Part shown: positions 1-6,162 of the stretch, piece after piece
Numbering within the stretch: the first letter of the stretch is position 1
How the letters are laid out: every line of letters begins with the position of its first letter
NCBI GenBank assembly: GCA_024636355.1
Contig: JAGXHH010000084.1
Location: forward strand, 1-10,351
From: Desulfobacteraceae bacterium
GTDB taxonomy: Bacteria; Desulfobacterota; Desulfobacteria; Desulfobacterales; Desulfosalsimonadaceae
Direction of reading: 5' to 3'
Length of the DNA stretch: 10,351 bases
Notes under the pieces: generated by a model
Seen by the model: only the letters and a program-made list of their open reading frames with translations
The model's database searches: none
Told to the model about the DNA's origin: nothing
Position numbers and translations under genes: made by a program

Positions 1-515
1 ACCAAACACCCACGGGTGCCGACCGCGATCGCGATCAGGCGCCGATTTTGCGGGTGATGCCCAATACCCCGGCCCTGGTCGGCGCCGGCATGTGCGGTCT
101 GTGCGGCAACAGGTATGCCACACCTGCCGATATCGAAACACTTAAAACGATTCTTTCGGCGATGGGAAAAGTTCTGGTCTGCGATGAGGACAAAATGGAT
201 GCCATTACCGCATTGTCCGGGTCGGGACCCGCTTACTGCTTTTATATGATCGAAGCGATGATTGCGGCCGGCGAAGAACTCGGACTGTCGGCGGCAGAAG
301 CCGCTGAGCTGACCGTCACCACGTTTTCCGGTGCCCTCAAGCTGATGGAAGTCCGGAACGAATCGGCCGAAAGCCTGCGCCGTAAAGTCACGTCGCCCGG
401 CGGCACCACGGAAGCCGCCCTCCGGATGTTCGATGCACGCGGCTGGTCATCGGCGATAATCGATGCAATCTCTGCTGCCGCAAAAAAATCGCGGCAGCTC
501 AGTAACCTTGAGTAA
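1..515 (+). CDS. proC: Pyrroline-5-carboxylate reductase, 3' part (start outside window)
   Basis: Catalyses the last step of proline synthesis, NAD(P)H-dependent reduction of 1-pyrroline-5-carboxylate to proline, in the cytoplasm. The reading frame is open from position 3 to the TAA at 513-515, giving about 170 C-terminal residues of a protein that is usually near 270, so the N-terminal Rossmann half is cut off by the window edge. Visible family landmarks are MPNTPALVG (fragment residues 19-27), the dimerisation-domain motif LSGSGPAY (about 71-78) and the P5C reductase signature around VTSPGGTTEAAL (about 129-140). An in-frame TTG at 48 is not the start, because the conserved MPNTPA motif follows only two codons later and lies mid-protein in the family. 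The 50 bases to ccdA contain no convincing terminator, so read-through is possible, although the two functions are unrelated. Confidence 0.95.
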   Translation, partial: QTPTGADRDRDQAPILRVMPNTPALVGAGMCGLCGNRYATPADIETLKTILSAMGKVLVCDEDKMDAITALSGSGPAYCFYMIEAMIAAGEELGLSAAEAAELTVTTFSGALKLMEVRNESAESLRRKVTSPGGTTEAALRMFDARGWSSAIIDAISAAAKKSRQLSNLE

Positions 516-565
516 AACATAAATTCCGACCGGTTTTTGTTCGGTCACAATTCATATGGAAACAA

Positions 566-1267
566 ATGTTTATAGAAAGTATATCGTACACGGCTGCATT
601 TCTGGCAGGACTCCTGTCATTTCTGTCTCCCTGCGTACTTCCCCTGATCCCGGCGTATCTTACGTTTATCTCCGGCTACAGCCTCGAAGAGCTCACGGAC
701 AATCCGAACACCGCCATCCGCAAGAAAGTCCTGATCGCCACACTTGCCTTCGTGGGCGGTTTTTCCCTGATTTTTATCCTCATGGGGGCATTAGCCCCGT
801 TTCTCGGCGGACTGATTACCGCCTCAAAAGAGATAATACGGATAATCGGCGGCATTCTGATCATTCTGCTCGGCATTCATTTAACCGGCCTCATTCGCTT
901 TCGCGGACTGGAAATTGAAAAACGGTTCCACATTGAAAACAAACCGCTGCACCTGGTCGGCACATTTGTCGTGGGCATGGCTTTCGGTGCCGGCTGGAGT
1001 CCGTGCATCGGCCCACTTCTTGGATCGATCTTGATAATCGCCGGCAGCAAGGAAACCATCGGCCAGGGCGTGGGGCTTCTCTCCGTCTACGCAGCCGGGC
1101 TTGCCGTCCCCTTTTTGCTGATTTCCTTTTTCATCCCTCTTCTGCTGGGATTCATGCGCCGGGCACGCACTGCATTACGGTATGCCAATGCAGTGGCCGG
1201 CATCCTGCTGATTGTCGTCGGCCTTTATTTGCTTACCGACAGTTTCTACATTTTCAGCCAATTATAG
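566..1267 (+). CDS. ccdA: CcdA/DsbD-type transmembrane thiol-disulfide electron carrier
   Basis: Inner-membrane protein that, in this family, passes reducing equivalents from cytoplasmic thioredoxin to extracytoplasmic thioredoxin-like partners, for example in cytochrome c maturation. It has 233 residues, the usual size for a stand-alone CcdA. About six hydrophobic segments are visible (roughly residues 7-34, 55-81, 90-111, 129-158, 167-196, 206-227). Two conserved motifs each carry one cysteine of the redox pair: SFLSPCVLPL (Cys23) in the first helix and GWSPCIGPLLG (Cys147) in the fourth. The ATG at 566 directly precedes the first helix and has a weak ribosome site (GGA at 558-560). A secreted thioredoxin-fold gene starts 24 bases downstream, which fits a donor-acceptor pair in one operon. 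The family call is secure; the exact client (cytochrome c synthesis or general disulfide reduction) cannot be read from the sequence. Confidence 0.93.
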   Translation: MFIESISYTAAFLAGLLSFLSPCVLPLIPAYLTFISGYSLEELTDNPNTAIRKKVLIATLAFVGGFSLIFILMGALAPFLGGLITASKEIIRIIGGILIILLGIHLTGLIRFRGLEIEKRFHIENKPLHLVGTFVVGMAFGAGWSPCIGPLLGSILIIAGSKETIGQGVGLLSVYAAGLAVPFLLISFFIPLLLGFMRRARTALRYANAVAGILLIVVGLYLLTDSFYIFSQL

Positions 1268-1291
1268 ACCTTTCAATACGGGAGCATCCCC

Positions 1292-1765
1292 ATGCATGGT
1301 TCATCCAAAGCATTTTTCATCCTGCTGTTTCTGGCCGTTTTCACTCTCGCATCCGCCGGATTCTGCTTTGCCGGCGAACCGGAGGGCATGAACTGGTATT
1401 CCTATGATGACGGCATAAAAAAAATCAAATCCGGTGAGAAGCTCGGGTTCATTTATTTCTATACCGACTGGTGCACCTACTGCAAAATGATGGACCAGCA
1501 GACGTTTTCCAACAAAACCGTCAATAATTTCCTGAATACGAACTTTATACCGATCCGGGTAAATGCGGATAAGGAAAAGGCCGTGGCCAAAGAATACAGC
1601 GTCACCGGTTATCCTTCCAACTGGTTTATCGCCAGCGACGGCCAGCCCATCGCCAACCGTCCCGGGTTTATCTCTCCGGACCAGATGATGGGTATGTTAA
1701 AATACCTGAACAGCGGCAGCTATGAAACGATGAGTTTTTCGGATTATCTGGAAAAACAGGAATAA
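1292..1765 (+). CDS. Secreted thioredoxin-fold protein (DsbD-gamma/Thioredoxin_7-like), CcdA partner
   Basis: A 157-residue thioredoxin-fold protein with a cleavable signal peptide: a hydrophobic stretch at residues 8-24 and likely cleavage after Ala27. Cys25 does not sit in a lipobox, so a lipoprotein is unlikely. The active site is WCTYC (Cys61, Cys64), and TGYPS contains the probable cis-proline (Pro108) of the fold. The segment after the CxxC (KMMDQQTFSNKTVNNFL) resembles the C-terminal gamma domain of DsbD more than a standard thioredoxin. The ATG is well supported by GGGAG at 1280-1284, 7 bases upstream. Its place directly behind ccdA suggests that CcdA reduces its disulfide and that it then reduces envelope proteins or apocytochromes. 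That role is inferred from context. Confidence 0.88.
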   Translation: MHGSSKAFFILLFLAVFTLASAGFCFAGEPEGMNWYSYDDGIKKIKSGEKLGFIYFYTDWCTYCKMMDQQTFSNKTVNNFLNTNFIPIRVNADKEKAVAKEYSVTGYPSNWFIASDGQPIANRPGFISPDQMMGMLKYLNSGSYETMSFSDYLEKQE

Positions 1766-1770
1766 ACCGG

Positions 1771-1836
1771 ATGCTGTGCTGCATAAGCGGTTTGCGCCGC
1801 AATCTGCCGAAAGCAAAGCGGAAGACAGGGTCATGA
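1771..1836 (+). other. Candidate 21-codon leader ORF before the Nudix gene
   Basis: An ATG at 1771 opens a 21-codon frame (begins MLCCISG, ends RKTGS) closed by TGA at 1834-1836. AGGAA at 1758-1762 lies 8 bases upstream of the ATG. The TGA overlaps the probable start codon of the Nudix gene in an ATGA arrangement (1833-1836), the geometry of translational coupling. The peptide is short, resembles nothing I recognise and could be chance. It competes with an alternative reading in which the Nudix gene starts at the GTG at 1776. Confidence 0.3.
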
Positions 1837-2474
1837 CCGGTACAATGGATCTACGCCAAATGGATCTGCACCAAATGGATCTAAACCAAGCGAGACATTT
1901 GCTGTCCGCCCGCCCGCTGCCCAAAGCCCCGTCGGCAAGCATGCCCAATTCGGCATGTGTCCTGATGCCCCTGTTTGAAAAAGATGATGAAGCCCATCTG
2001 CTGGCGATCCTGAAAACCGATACAAAGGGCTATCCCTGGCGCAATCAGGTGGCCCTGCCCGGCGGACATATCGACCGGAACGATCAGACCGCACTGGCGG
2101 CGGCCTACCGGGAAATAGATGAGGAACTCGGCATCCGTGCGTCCGAACTCGAACCCATAGGTTCTCTGGGGCATTTTCTGACCATCCGGCAGACCGAAAT
2201 TGAAGCATTTGTCGCTTTCTTCAACGGCGACCGAGCGCGGCTGCGTTTCGATCCGCTCGAGATCTCTCAAATTATCGATATTCCGCTCCGAACACTGATC
2301 GCCACGCACGTGGCCAAACGGTATGAAAACCGAATCCCGGATATTGCCGAACTGATCTATCCGTTCGGCAATCAAACCGTTGTGATCTGGGGAGTAACCG
2401 CCCGGATCATCCATTTTTTCCTGGAGCATCTGCGCCAACTGGCGCCCGAACACTTCCGGTCGCCGAAACGATGA
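1833..2474 (+). CDS. Nudix hydrolase, CoA pyrophosphatase (NudL/NUDT7-8) type
   Basis: Nudix enzymes hydrolyse a nucleoside diphosphate linked to another group; this one resembles those that cleave coenzyme A or acyl-CoA to 3',5'-ADP and a phosphopantetheine. The Nudix box lies at residues 77-101 (starts PGGHIDRND at 76-84, ends REIDEELGI at 93-101). It has 14 residues between its glycine and the Arg-Glu pair instead of the usual 13, as in the NudL subfamily. NQVALPGG just before the box and IWGVTARIIHFFLE near the C terminus also fit that subfamily. I prefer the ATG at 1833 (213 residues) because GGAAG at 1820-1824 sits 8 bases upstream. The frame extends back to a GTG at 1776 (232 residues), which lacks a good ribosome site. 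Three in-frame ATG-starting 15-bp repeats near the 5' end give further possible starts. The substrate is inferred, not shown. Confidence 0.85.
   Translation: MTGTMDLRQMDLHQMDLNQARHLLSARPLPKAPSASMPNSACVLMPLFEKDDEAHLLAILKTDTKGYPWRNQVALPGGHIDRNDQTALAAAYREIDEELGIRASELEPIGSLGHFLTIRQTEIEAFVAFFNGDRARLRFDPLEISQIIDIPLRTLIATHVAKRYENRIPDIAELIYPFGNQTVVIWGVTARIIHFFLEHLRQLAPEHFRSPKR
1845..1889 (+). repeat. Three tandem 15-bp units in the 5' end of the Nudix gene
   Basis: Units at 1845-1859, 1860-1874 and 1875-1889 follow the pattern ATGGATCTxxxCCAA and encode MDLRQ, MDLHQ and MDLNQ. Because the unit is a multiple of three, gain or loss of a copy would not shift the frame, and each copy adds an in-frame ATG. 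The repeat lies before the conserved Nudix core, so it probably does not affect catalysis. Confidence 0.9.
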
Positions 2475-2550
2475 AACGGGATTATCTTTTTTGTAATAAA
2501 GAAATGGGGGGATAGCCCTCATAAACATCCGGACGTGGACGAACCTGGAG

Positions 2551-2566
2551 AAACGATACGTCGTTT
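2551..2566. other. Small hairpin just past the 3' end of the two-helix protein gene
   Basis: Arms AAACGA (2551-2556) and TCGTTT (2561-2566) enclose a 4-base loop, immediately downstream of the minus-strand stop at 2568-2570. No T-run follows on either strand, so it is at best a weak transcript-end structure. Confidence 0.25.
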
Positions 2567-2567
2567 T

Positions 2568-2816
2568 CTATTGGCGAGACCTTCTTCGGATCAAGCGGAC
2601 GGCTGTGGAAAGCAATACCCCGCCGCTTAAGACCGTCAGCAGCACCGGGACCCATATGAACCACCGGTAGGGGGGATAAACTGCTGCTGCTCGAATGCCG
2701 ACCGCCCCGAAAAAGCAGATTCCGCCCATCAGCAGGGCGCAGATGATACATGCAGCGGTGGAATCGTACCAGGGTGCGGGATTTTTTCGAAACATCGGGT
2801 TCTGTTCAAATTGCAT
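2568..2816 (-). CDS. Small two-helix membrane protein of unknown function
   Basis: I do not recognise a named family. The frame encodes 82 residues with two clear hydrophobic segments (about 20-42 and 50-73), joined by a short loop containing YPPYRW and followed by a basic tail (RLIRRRSRQ). By the positive-inside rule the C terminus should be cytoplasmic, making a hairpin in the inner membrane. Three cysteines (23, 26, 34) lie in or at the first helix. The alternating hydrophobic and basic design and the use of the whole gap between two plus-strand genes argue for a real gene. Neither possible start (Met1 at 2816, Met8 at 2795) has a good ribosome site. The gene is head to head with the ChaN-like lipoprotein. 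Codon-level evidence is limited by its length. Confidence 0.65.
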   Translation of the reverse strand: MQFEQNPMFRKNPAPWYDSTAACIICALLMGGICFFGAVGIRAAAVYPPYRWFIWVPVLLTVLSGGVLLSTAVRLIRRRSRQ

Positions 2817-2861
2817 CCTATGTATTTACGTGTAACTCTCTTGAAAATCAAGTGGCAAGTT

Positions 2862-3833
2862 ATGGCCAGCTCCATTCCAAACATCCCGGATGAACCCGGG
2901 CGTTACTTCCTGAATACGCCACACTGCCTTCGAATCTTACATGTGACGTTTTTATCGGGCCTGCTGTTTTTATGCGGATGCGGCACCACCGGACCGCAAA
3001 AACAACTGATGATCCCGGAGCTGTCCCGGTCATTTGGTCCCGGAACCATTATTTCCACCGTTGAAAAACAGCCCGTCTCTTTTGAAAGCTTAATCGAGGA
3101 TCTGGCATCGGTTCACATCGTCTACGTGGGCGAAACGCACACCAACCCGGTGCATCATGAAATCCAGCTCAGAATCCTCGAAGCCCTCCACGAACGCCGG
3201 CCGGACCTGATCGTCGGTATGGAAATGTTTGACGTGTCCTATCAGGATGTCCTTCGGCAGTGGCGTTCCGGCTTGCTTGACGAAAAGGCGTTTCTCCAGC
3301 AAACGCACTGGAATGCCAACTGGAAGTACGATTTCTCGTTGTACCGTCCCCTGCTGGACTTTATTCGGGACCAGCAGATCCATCTTTACGGCCTGAATGT
3401 CCCGTTTCACATTCCGCCCAAAATTGCGGCGGGCGGCATTGCAACACTTTCCGAATGTGACCGGGCGTATCTTCCCGAGCACCTCGATTTTGCCAGTCTC
3501 AAACACCGGGACTATGTCAAAGAGGTCTTTGAAAAGCATTCCCATGCCCTGCCGGCCTATGATTTCGACAACTTCTATGCGGCCCAGGTCGTCTGGGAAG
3601 AAATCATGGCGGAAACCATCAGCCGCAACATAGGCGACCGGTTCCTGGTCGCCTTCGTGGGAAACGGTCATATTACCCACAAATTCGGCATACCGGAGCG
3701 TGCCTGGAAACGAACAGAACGTACATATCGCACGATCATGCCGGCAACCGTCGGCACCCCGGTCGAACTCTCGGCGGCGGACTACATATGGGTAACCCCG
3801 GCCGCAGGGCGCTCGCCTCACATGCCGCCTTAA
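2862..3833 (+). CDS. ChaN-family (Cofac_haem_bdg) lipoprotein
   Basis: Belongs to the ChaN/PF04187 family of the TIKI/TraB-like superfamily, whose characterised member in Campylobacter is a haem-binding surface lipoprotein linked to iron uptake. Counting from the ATG at 2862 (323 residues), a hydrophobic segment at 26-38 runs into a lipobox-like LCGC, giving Cys40 as the probable lipidated residue. Core motifs are VYVGETHTNPVHH (87-99), IVGMEMFD (117-124) and FVGNGHITHKFGIPER (265-280); the GETH and GNGH residues are the family's conserved site. The start is uncertain: the frame is open back to TTG 2811 and ATG 2820, none has a strong ribosome site, and the predicted N-region before the hydrophobic segment is unusually long. 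A start nearer 2910-2943 is possible. No haem-receptor genes flank it, so a role in iron uptake is not supported by context. Confidence 0.85.
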   Translation: MASSIPNIPDEPGRYFLNTPHCLRILHVTFLSGLLFLCGCGTTGPQKQLMIPELSRSFGPGTIISTVEKQPVSFESLIEDLASVHIVYVGETHTNPVHHEIQLRILEALHERRPDLIVGMEMFDVSYQDVLRQWRSGLLDEKAFLQQTHWNANWKYDFSLYRPLLDFIRDQQIHLYGLNVPFHIPPKIAAGGIATLSECDRAYLPEHLDFASLKHRDYVKEVFEKHSHALPAYDFDNFYAAQVVWEEIMAETISRNIGDRFLVAFVGNGHITHKFGIPERAWKRTERTYRTIMPATVGTPVELSAADYIWVTPAAGRSPHMPP

Positions 3834-3873
3834 ATCACGCCTTTACGAAAACAGAATTGAGCACGGTTTTATT

Positions 3874-3926
3874 TTTCCACGCCAGTGCTTTCTCCTGCGC
3901 CAGAGGATTGACCCCCGGCGTGGAAA
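3874..3926. repeat. Perfect 10-bp inverted repeat upstream of nrdD
   Basis: TTTCCACGCC (3874-3883) and GGCGTGGAAA (3917-3926) are exact reverse complements separated by 33 bases. The loop contains a further short pair (TCCT / AGGA). No T-run follows on either strand, so it does not look like an intrinsic terminator for the gene ending at 3833. It lies upstream of the nrdD promoter and could be a protein-binding or transcript-end processing structure. No function is assigned. Confidence 0.6.
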
Positions 3927-3971
3927 TGGACGTGAACACTCACCAGTTTTGGACATTGCATAAAACAAAAA

Positions 3972-3987
3972 ACACAATATATTGAAT
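3972..3987. promoter_or_regulatory. NrdR box 1
   Basis: ACACAATATATTGAAT matches the published NrdR operator pattern (acaCwAtATaTwGtgt) at 14 of 16 positions, including every strongly conserved base. It sits 6 bp upstream of the -35 hexamer of the nrdD promoter. NrdR represses ribonucleotide reductase genes according to ATP/dATP level. No nrdR gene is in the window, so the regulator is assumed to be encoded elsewhere. Confidence 0.75.
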
Positions 3988-3993
3988 TATTGT

Positions 3994-4021
3994 TTGACAA
4001 ATATCTATATCTTGTTAAAAT
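3994..4021 (+). promoter_or_regulatory. Sigma-70-type promoter of nrdDG
   Basis: A perfect -35 (TTGACA, 3994-3999), a 16-bp spacer and a -10 of TAAAAT (4016-4021, five of six consensus bases) lie in an AT-rich stretch. Transcription would start near 4028, giving a leader of about 36 bases before the nrdD ATG. This is the best promoter match seen in the window. Confidence 0.75.
4002..4017. promoter_or_regulatory. NrdR box 2
   Basis: TATCTATATCTTGTTA matches the NrdR pattern through nearly all of its core (CwAtAT, then TwGt) and diverges at the edges. It begins 30 bp after box 1, leaving 14 bp between boxes, close to the roughly three-helical-turn spacing known for NrdR pairs. It covers the promoter spacer and the start of the -10, so binding would block RNA polymerase. 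Confidence 0.6.
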
Positions 4022-4063
4022 CAAAACTCCGACACAAACGTTAATCTCAGCCAGGGACATGCC

Positions 4064-6157
4064 ATGTTTACACATATTAAGAAAAGAAACGGACGGATAG
4101 TTGCTTTCGATTCGGTCAAAATTACAGCGGCCATTGCCAAGGCCGGCAACGTCACAAAGGAATTCGACGACCAGATCGCCAAGCATTTGACAATGCGGGT
4201 GTTGGCCGTTGCCCATGAAATGCAGCTGTCCGATTCACCCGAGGTAGAAGAGATCCAGGACATCGTCGAACGCGTACTTGTCGAATCGCCTTATCACAAA
4301 ACCGCCAAGGCGTATATCCTCTACCGGGAACAGCATGCCCAGCTTCGTAGTATCGCCACCAAGGCGCATGTGGAACTCGTGGAAAATTACGTGCAGAAGC
4401 TCGACTGGAAAATCCGGGAAAACAGCAACATGAGCTTTTCCCTCCAGGGCCTGAACAACTATATTTCATCGGATATTACGGCCGAATACTGGCTGAACCG
4501 GATTTACCCCCCGGAAATCCGAAACTCCCATAAAAACGGGGATCTGCACATTCATGACCTGAGCCTGCTTTCCGTTTATTGCGTGGGGTGGGATTTGCTC
4601 GATCTCCTCACGGTCGGGTTTATGGGGGTTTCCGGCAAAGTGGAGAGCGCCCCGCCCAAACACCTGCGCTCCGCCCTCGGTCAGATCGTCAACTTCTTCT
4701 ACACCCTGCAGGGCGAGGCGGCCGGAGCCCAGGCGGTGTCGAATTTCGACACACTGCTGGCCCCGTTTATCCGGTATGACAACCTGGACTATCGCGATGT
4801 GAAGCAGGCGCTCCAGGAATTCGTCTTCAATATCAATATTCCGACCCGGGTCGGCTTCCAGACCCCGTTTACCAATATCACCATGGATTTAAACGTGCCG
4901 TCTACCTTCAGGGACACCCCGATCCTGATCGGCGGCGAATTCCAGAAAGCCACCTACGGTGAGTTCCAGGCGGAAATGGATATGTTCAACCGGGCGTTTG
5001 CCGAAGTGATGATGGAAGGCGATGCCAAGGGGCGTGTCTTTACCTTTCCGATTCCGACATATAACATTACGGAAGACTTCGACTGGGACAACCCGAATCT
5101 GGATTTTATCTGGAAGATGACCGGCAAATACGGCATTCCCTATTTTTCCAATTTCGTTAACTCGGACATGTCTCCCGAAGATGCCCGTTCCATGTGCTGC
5201 CGCTTGCGTTTGGACAACCGGGAACTGTTAAAACGTGGCGGCGGACTTTTTGGCGCCAATCCATTGACCGGTTCGATCGGAGTGGTAACGATCAACCTGC
5301 CGCGCATTGGATATAGATCCGAAAATAAAGAGGAATTTTTCAAACACCTCAAAACACAGACCGAAATTGCCAGGGACAGTCTCATCATTAAACGCAAAGT
5401 TCTCGAACGGTTTACAGAAGAAAATCTGTACCCGTATTCCCAATTTTACCTGAGAGGCATAAAGGAACGCACCGGGGCGTACTGGACGAACCATTTCTCG
5501 ACCATCGGCATCATCGGCATGAACGAGGCGTGTATCAATTTTCTGGGCCGGGATGTGGGCACCCCGGAAGGCCGGGCATTTGCCGTCGAGGTTCTCGACT
5601 ACCTCCGGGAACTCATTGAAGGCATTCAGCTGGAAACCGGCGAAATTTACAACCTTGAGGCCACCCCCGGCGAAGGCACCGCCTATCGGCTCGCCATGCT
5701 CGACAAAAAAGCCTTTTCGAACATCGTCTGCGCCAACGAGGTCGACTTTCAGACCGGAGCGGATCCGTTTTACACCAACTCGAGCCAGCTCCCGGTCAAT
5801 TATACGGACGACATCTTCGAAGCGCTCGAGCTCCAGGATGAACTTCAGACCAAGTATACCGGGGGTACCGTATTTCATATCTTCCTCGGCGAACAGGTGC
5901 CCCTTTATGAGGCCACCAAGAACCTCGTCCGCAAAGTCACCACCAACTTTCGATTGCCGTATTTCACGGTTACGCCCACATTCAGTATCTGCACCAATCA
6001 TGGTTACCTGAGTGGCCGGTTCGAAACCTGCCCGCACTGCGGCGCCACAACAGAGGTCTATTCCCGTGTCGTCGGATACCTGCGCCCCGTCCACCAGTGG
6101 AACAACGGAAAGCAGTGCGAGTTCAATTCCCGGAAAACCTTCCGGCTGGCCTCCTGA
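4064..6157 (+). CDS. nrdD: Anaerobic ribonucleoside-triphosphate reductase (class III)
   Basis: Glycyl-radical enzyme that reduces ribonucleoside triphosphates to deoxyribonucleotides without oxygen. The 697 residues begin with an ATP-cone regulatory domain (about 3-92, starting IKKRNGRIVAFD). Active-site regions are visible around HIHDLSLLSVYCVGWD (Cys173) and SMCCRLRLDN (Met377, Cys378, Cys379). NLEATPGEGTAYRLA lies at 530-544. Near the C terminus a zinc site is formed by Cys643, His646, Cys656 and Cys659 (CTNH and CPHC), followed by the radical loop RVVGYLRPV with Gly671 as the radical-bearing residue. The ATG at 4064 is fixed by AGGGA at 4053-4057, 6 bases upstream, and by the position of the ATP cone. 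Expression is likely under NrdR through two boxes in the promoter. The activase gene follows after 5 bases. The enzyme appears intact, and the identification is firm. Confidence 0.98.
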   Translation: MFTHIKKRNGRIVAFDSVKITAAIAKAGNVTKEFDDQIAKHLTMRVLAVAHEMQLSDSPEVEEIQDIVERVLVESPYHKTAKAYILYREQHAQLRSIATKAHVELVENYVQKLDWKIRENSNMSFSLQGLNNYISSDITAEYWLNRIYPPEIRNSHKNGDLHIHDLSLLSVYCVGWDLLDLLTVGFMGVSGKVESAPPKHLRSALGQIVNFFYTLQGEAAGAQAVSNFDTLLAPFIRYDNLDYRDVKQALQEFVFNINIPTRVGFQTPFTNITMDLNVPSTFRDTPILIGGEFQKATYGEFQAEMDMFNRAFAEVMMEGDAKGRVFTFPIPTYNITEDFDWDNPNLDFIWKMTGKYGIPYFSNFVNSDMSPEDARSMCCRLRLDNRELLKRGGGLFGANPLTGSIGVVTINLPRIGYRSENKEEFFKHLKTQTEIARDSLIIKRKVLERFTEENLYPYSQFYLRGIKERTGAYWTNHFSTIGIIGMNEACINFLGRDVGTPEGRAFAVEVLDYLRELIEGIQLETGEIYNLEATPGEGTAYRLAMLDKKAFSNIVCANEVDFQTGADPFYTNSSQLPVNYTDDIFEALELQDELQTKYTGGTVFHIFLGEQVPLYEATKNLVRKVTTNFRLPYFTVTPTFSICTNHGYLSGRFETCPHCGATTEVYSRVVGYLRPVHQWNNGKQCEFNSRKTFRLAS

Positions 6158-6162
6158 ACACC

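Noticed and set aside
528..546. GACCG / CGGTC hairpin between proC and ccdA as a terminator
   Set aside because: The stem is only 5 bp, the T-rich part is in the loop and no T-run follows the stem.
1292..1372. The thioredoxin-fold protein as a lipoprotein through Cys25
   Set aside because: The residues before Cys25 (AGF) do not form a lipobox; normal signal-peptidase cleavage after Ala27 fits better.
3835..3939. 34-codon GTG-started frame on the minus strand (contains PGVNPLAQEKALAW)
   Set aside because: Too short, the ribosome-site-like GGTGA abuts the GTG without spacing, and it lies over the inverted repeat with no recognisable homology.
3788..3985. 65-codon plus-strand frame overlapping the end of the ChaN-like gene
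   Set aside because: It overlaps the coding region in another frame, has no motif, and its 3' part runs into the AT-rich nrdD control region.
3990..4000. TTGT-TTG-ACAA dyad in the nrdD promoter as a separate regulator site such as FNR
   Set aside because: It does not match the FNR pattern, has only 4-bp arms and coincides with the -35 region between the NrdR boxes.
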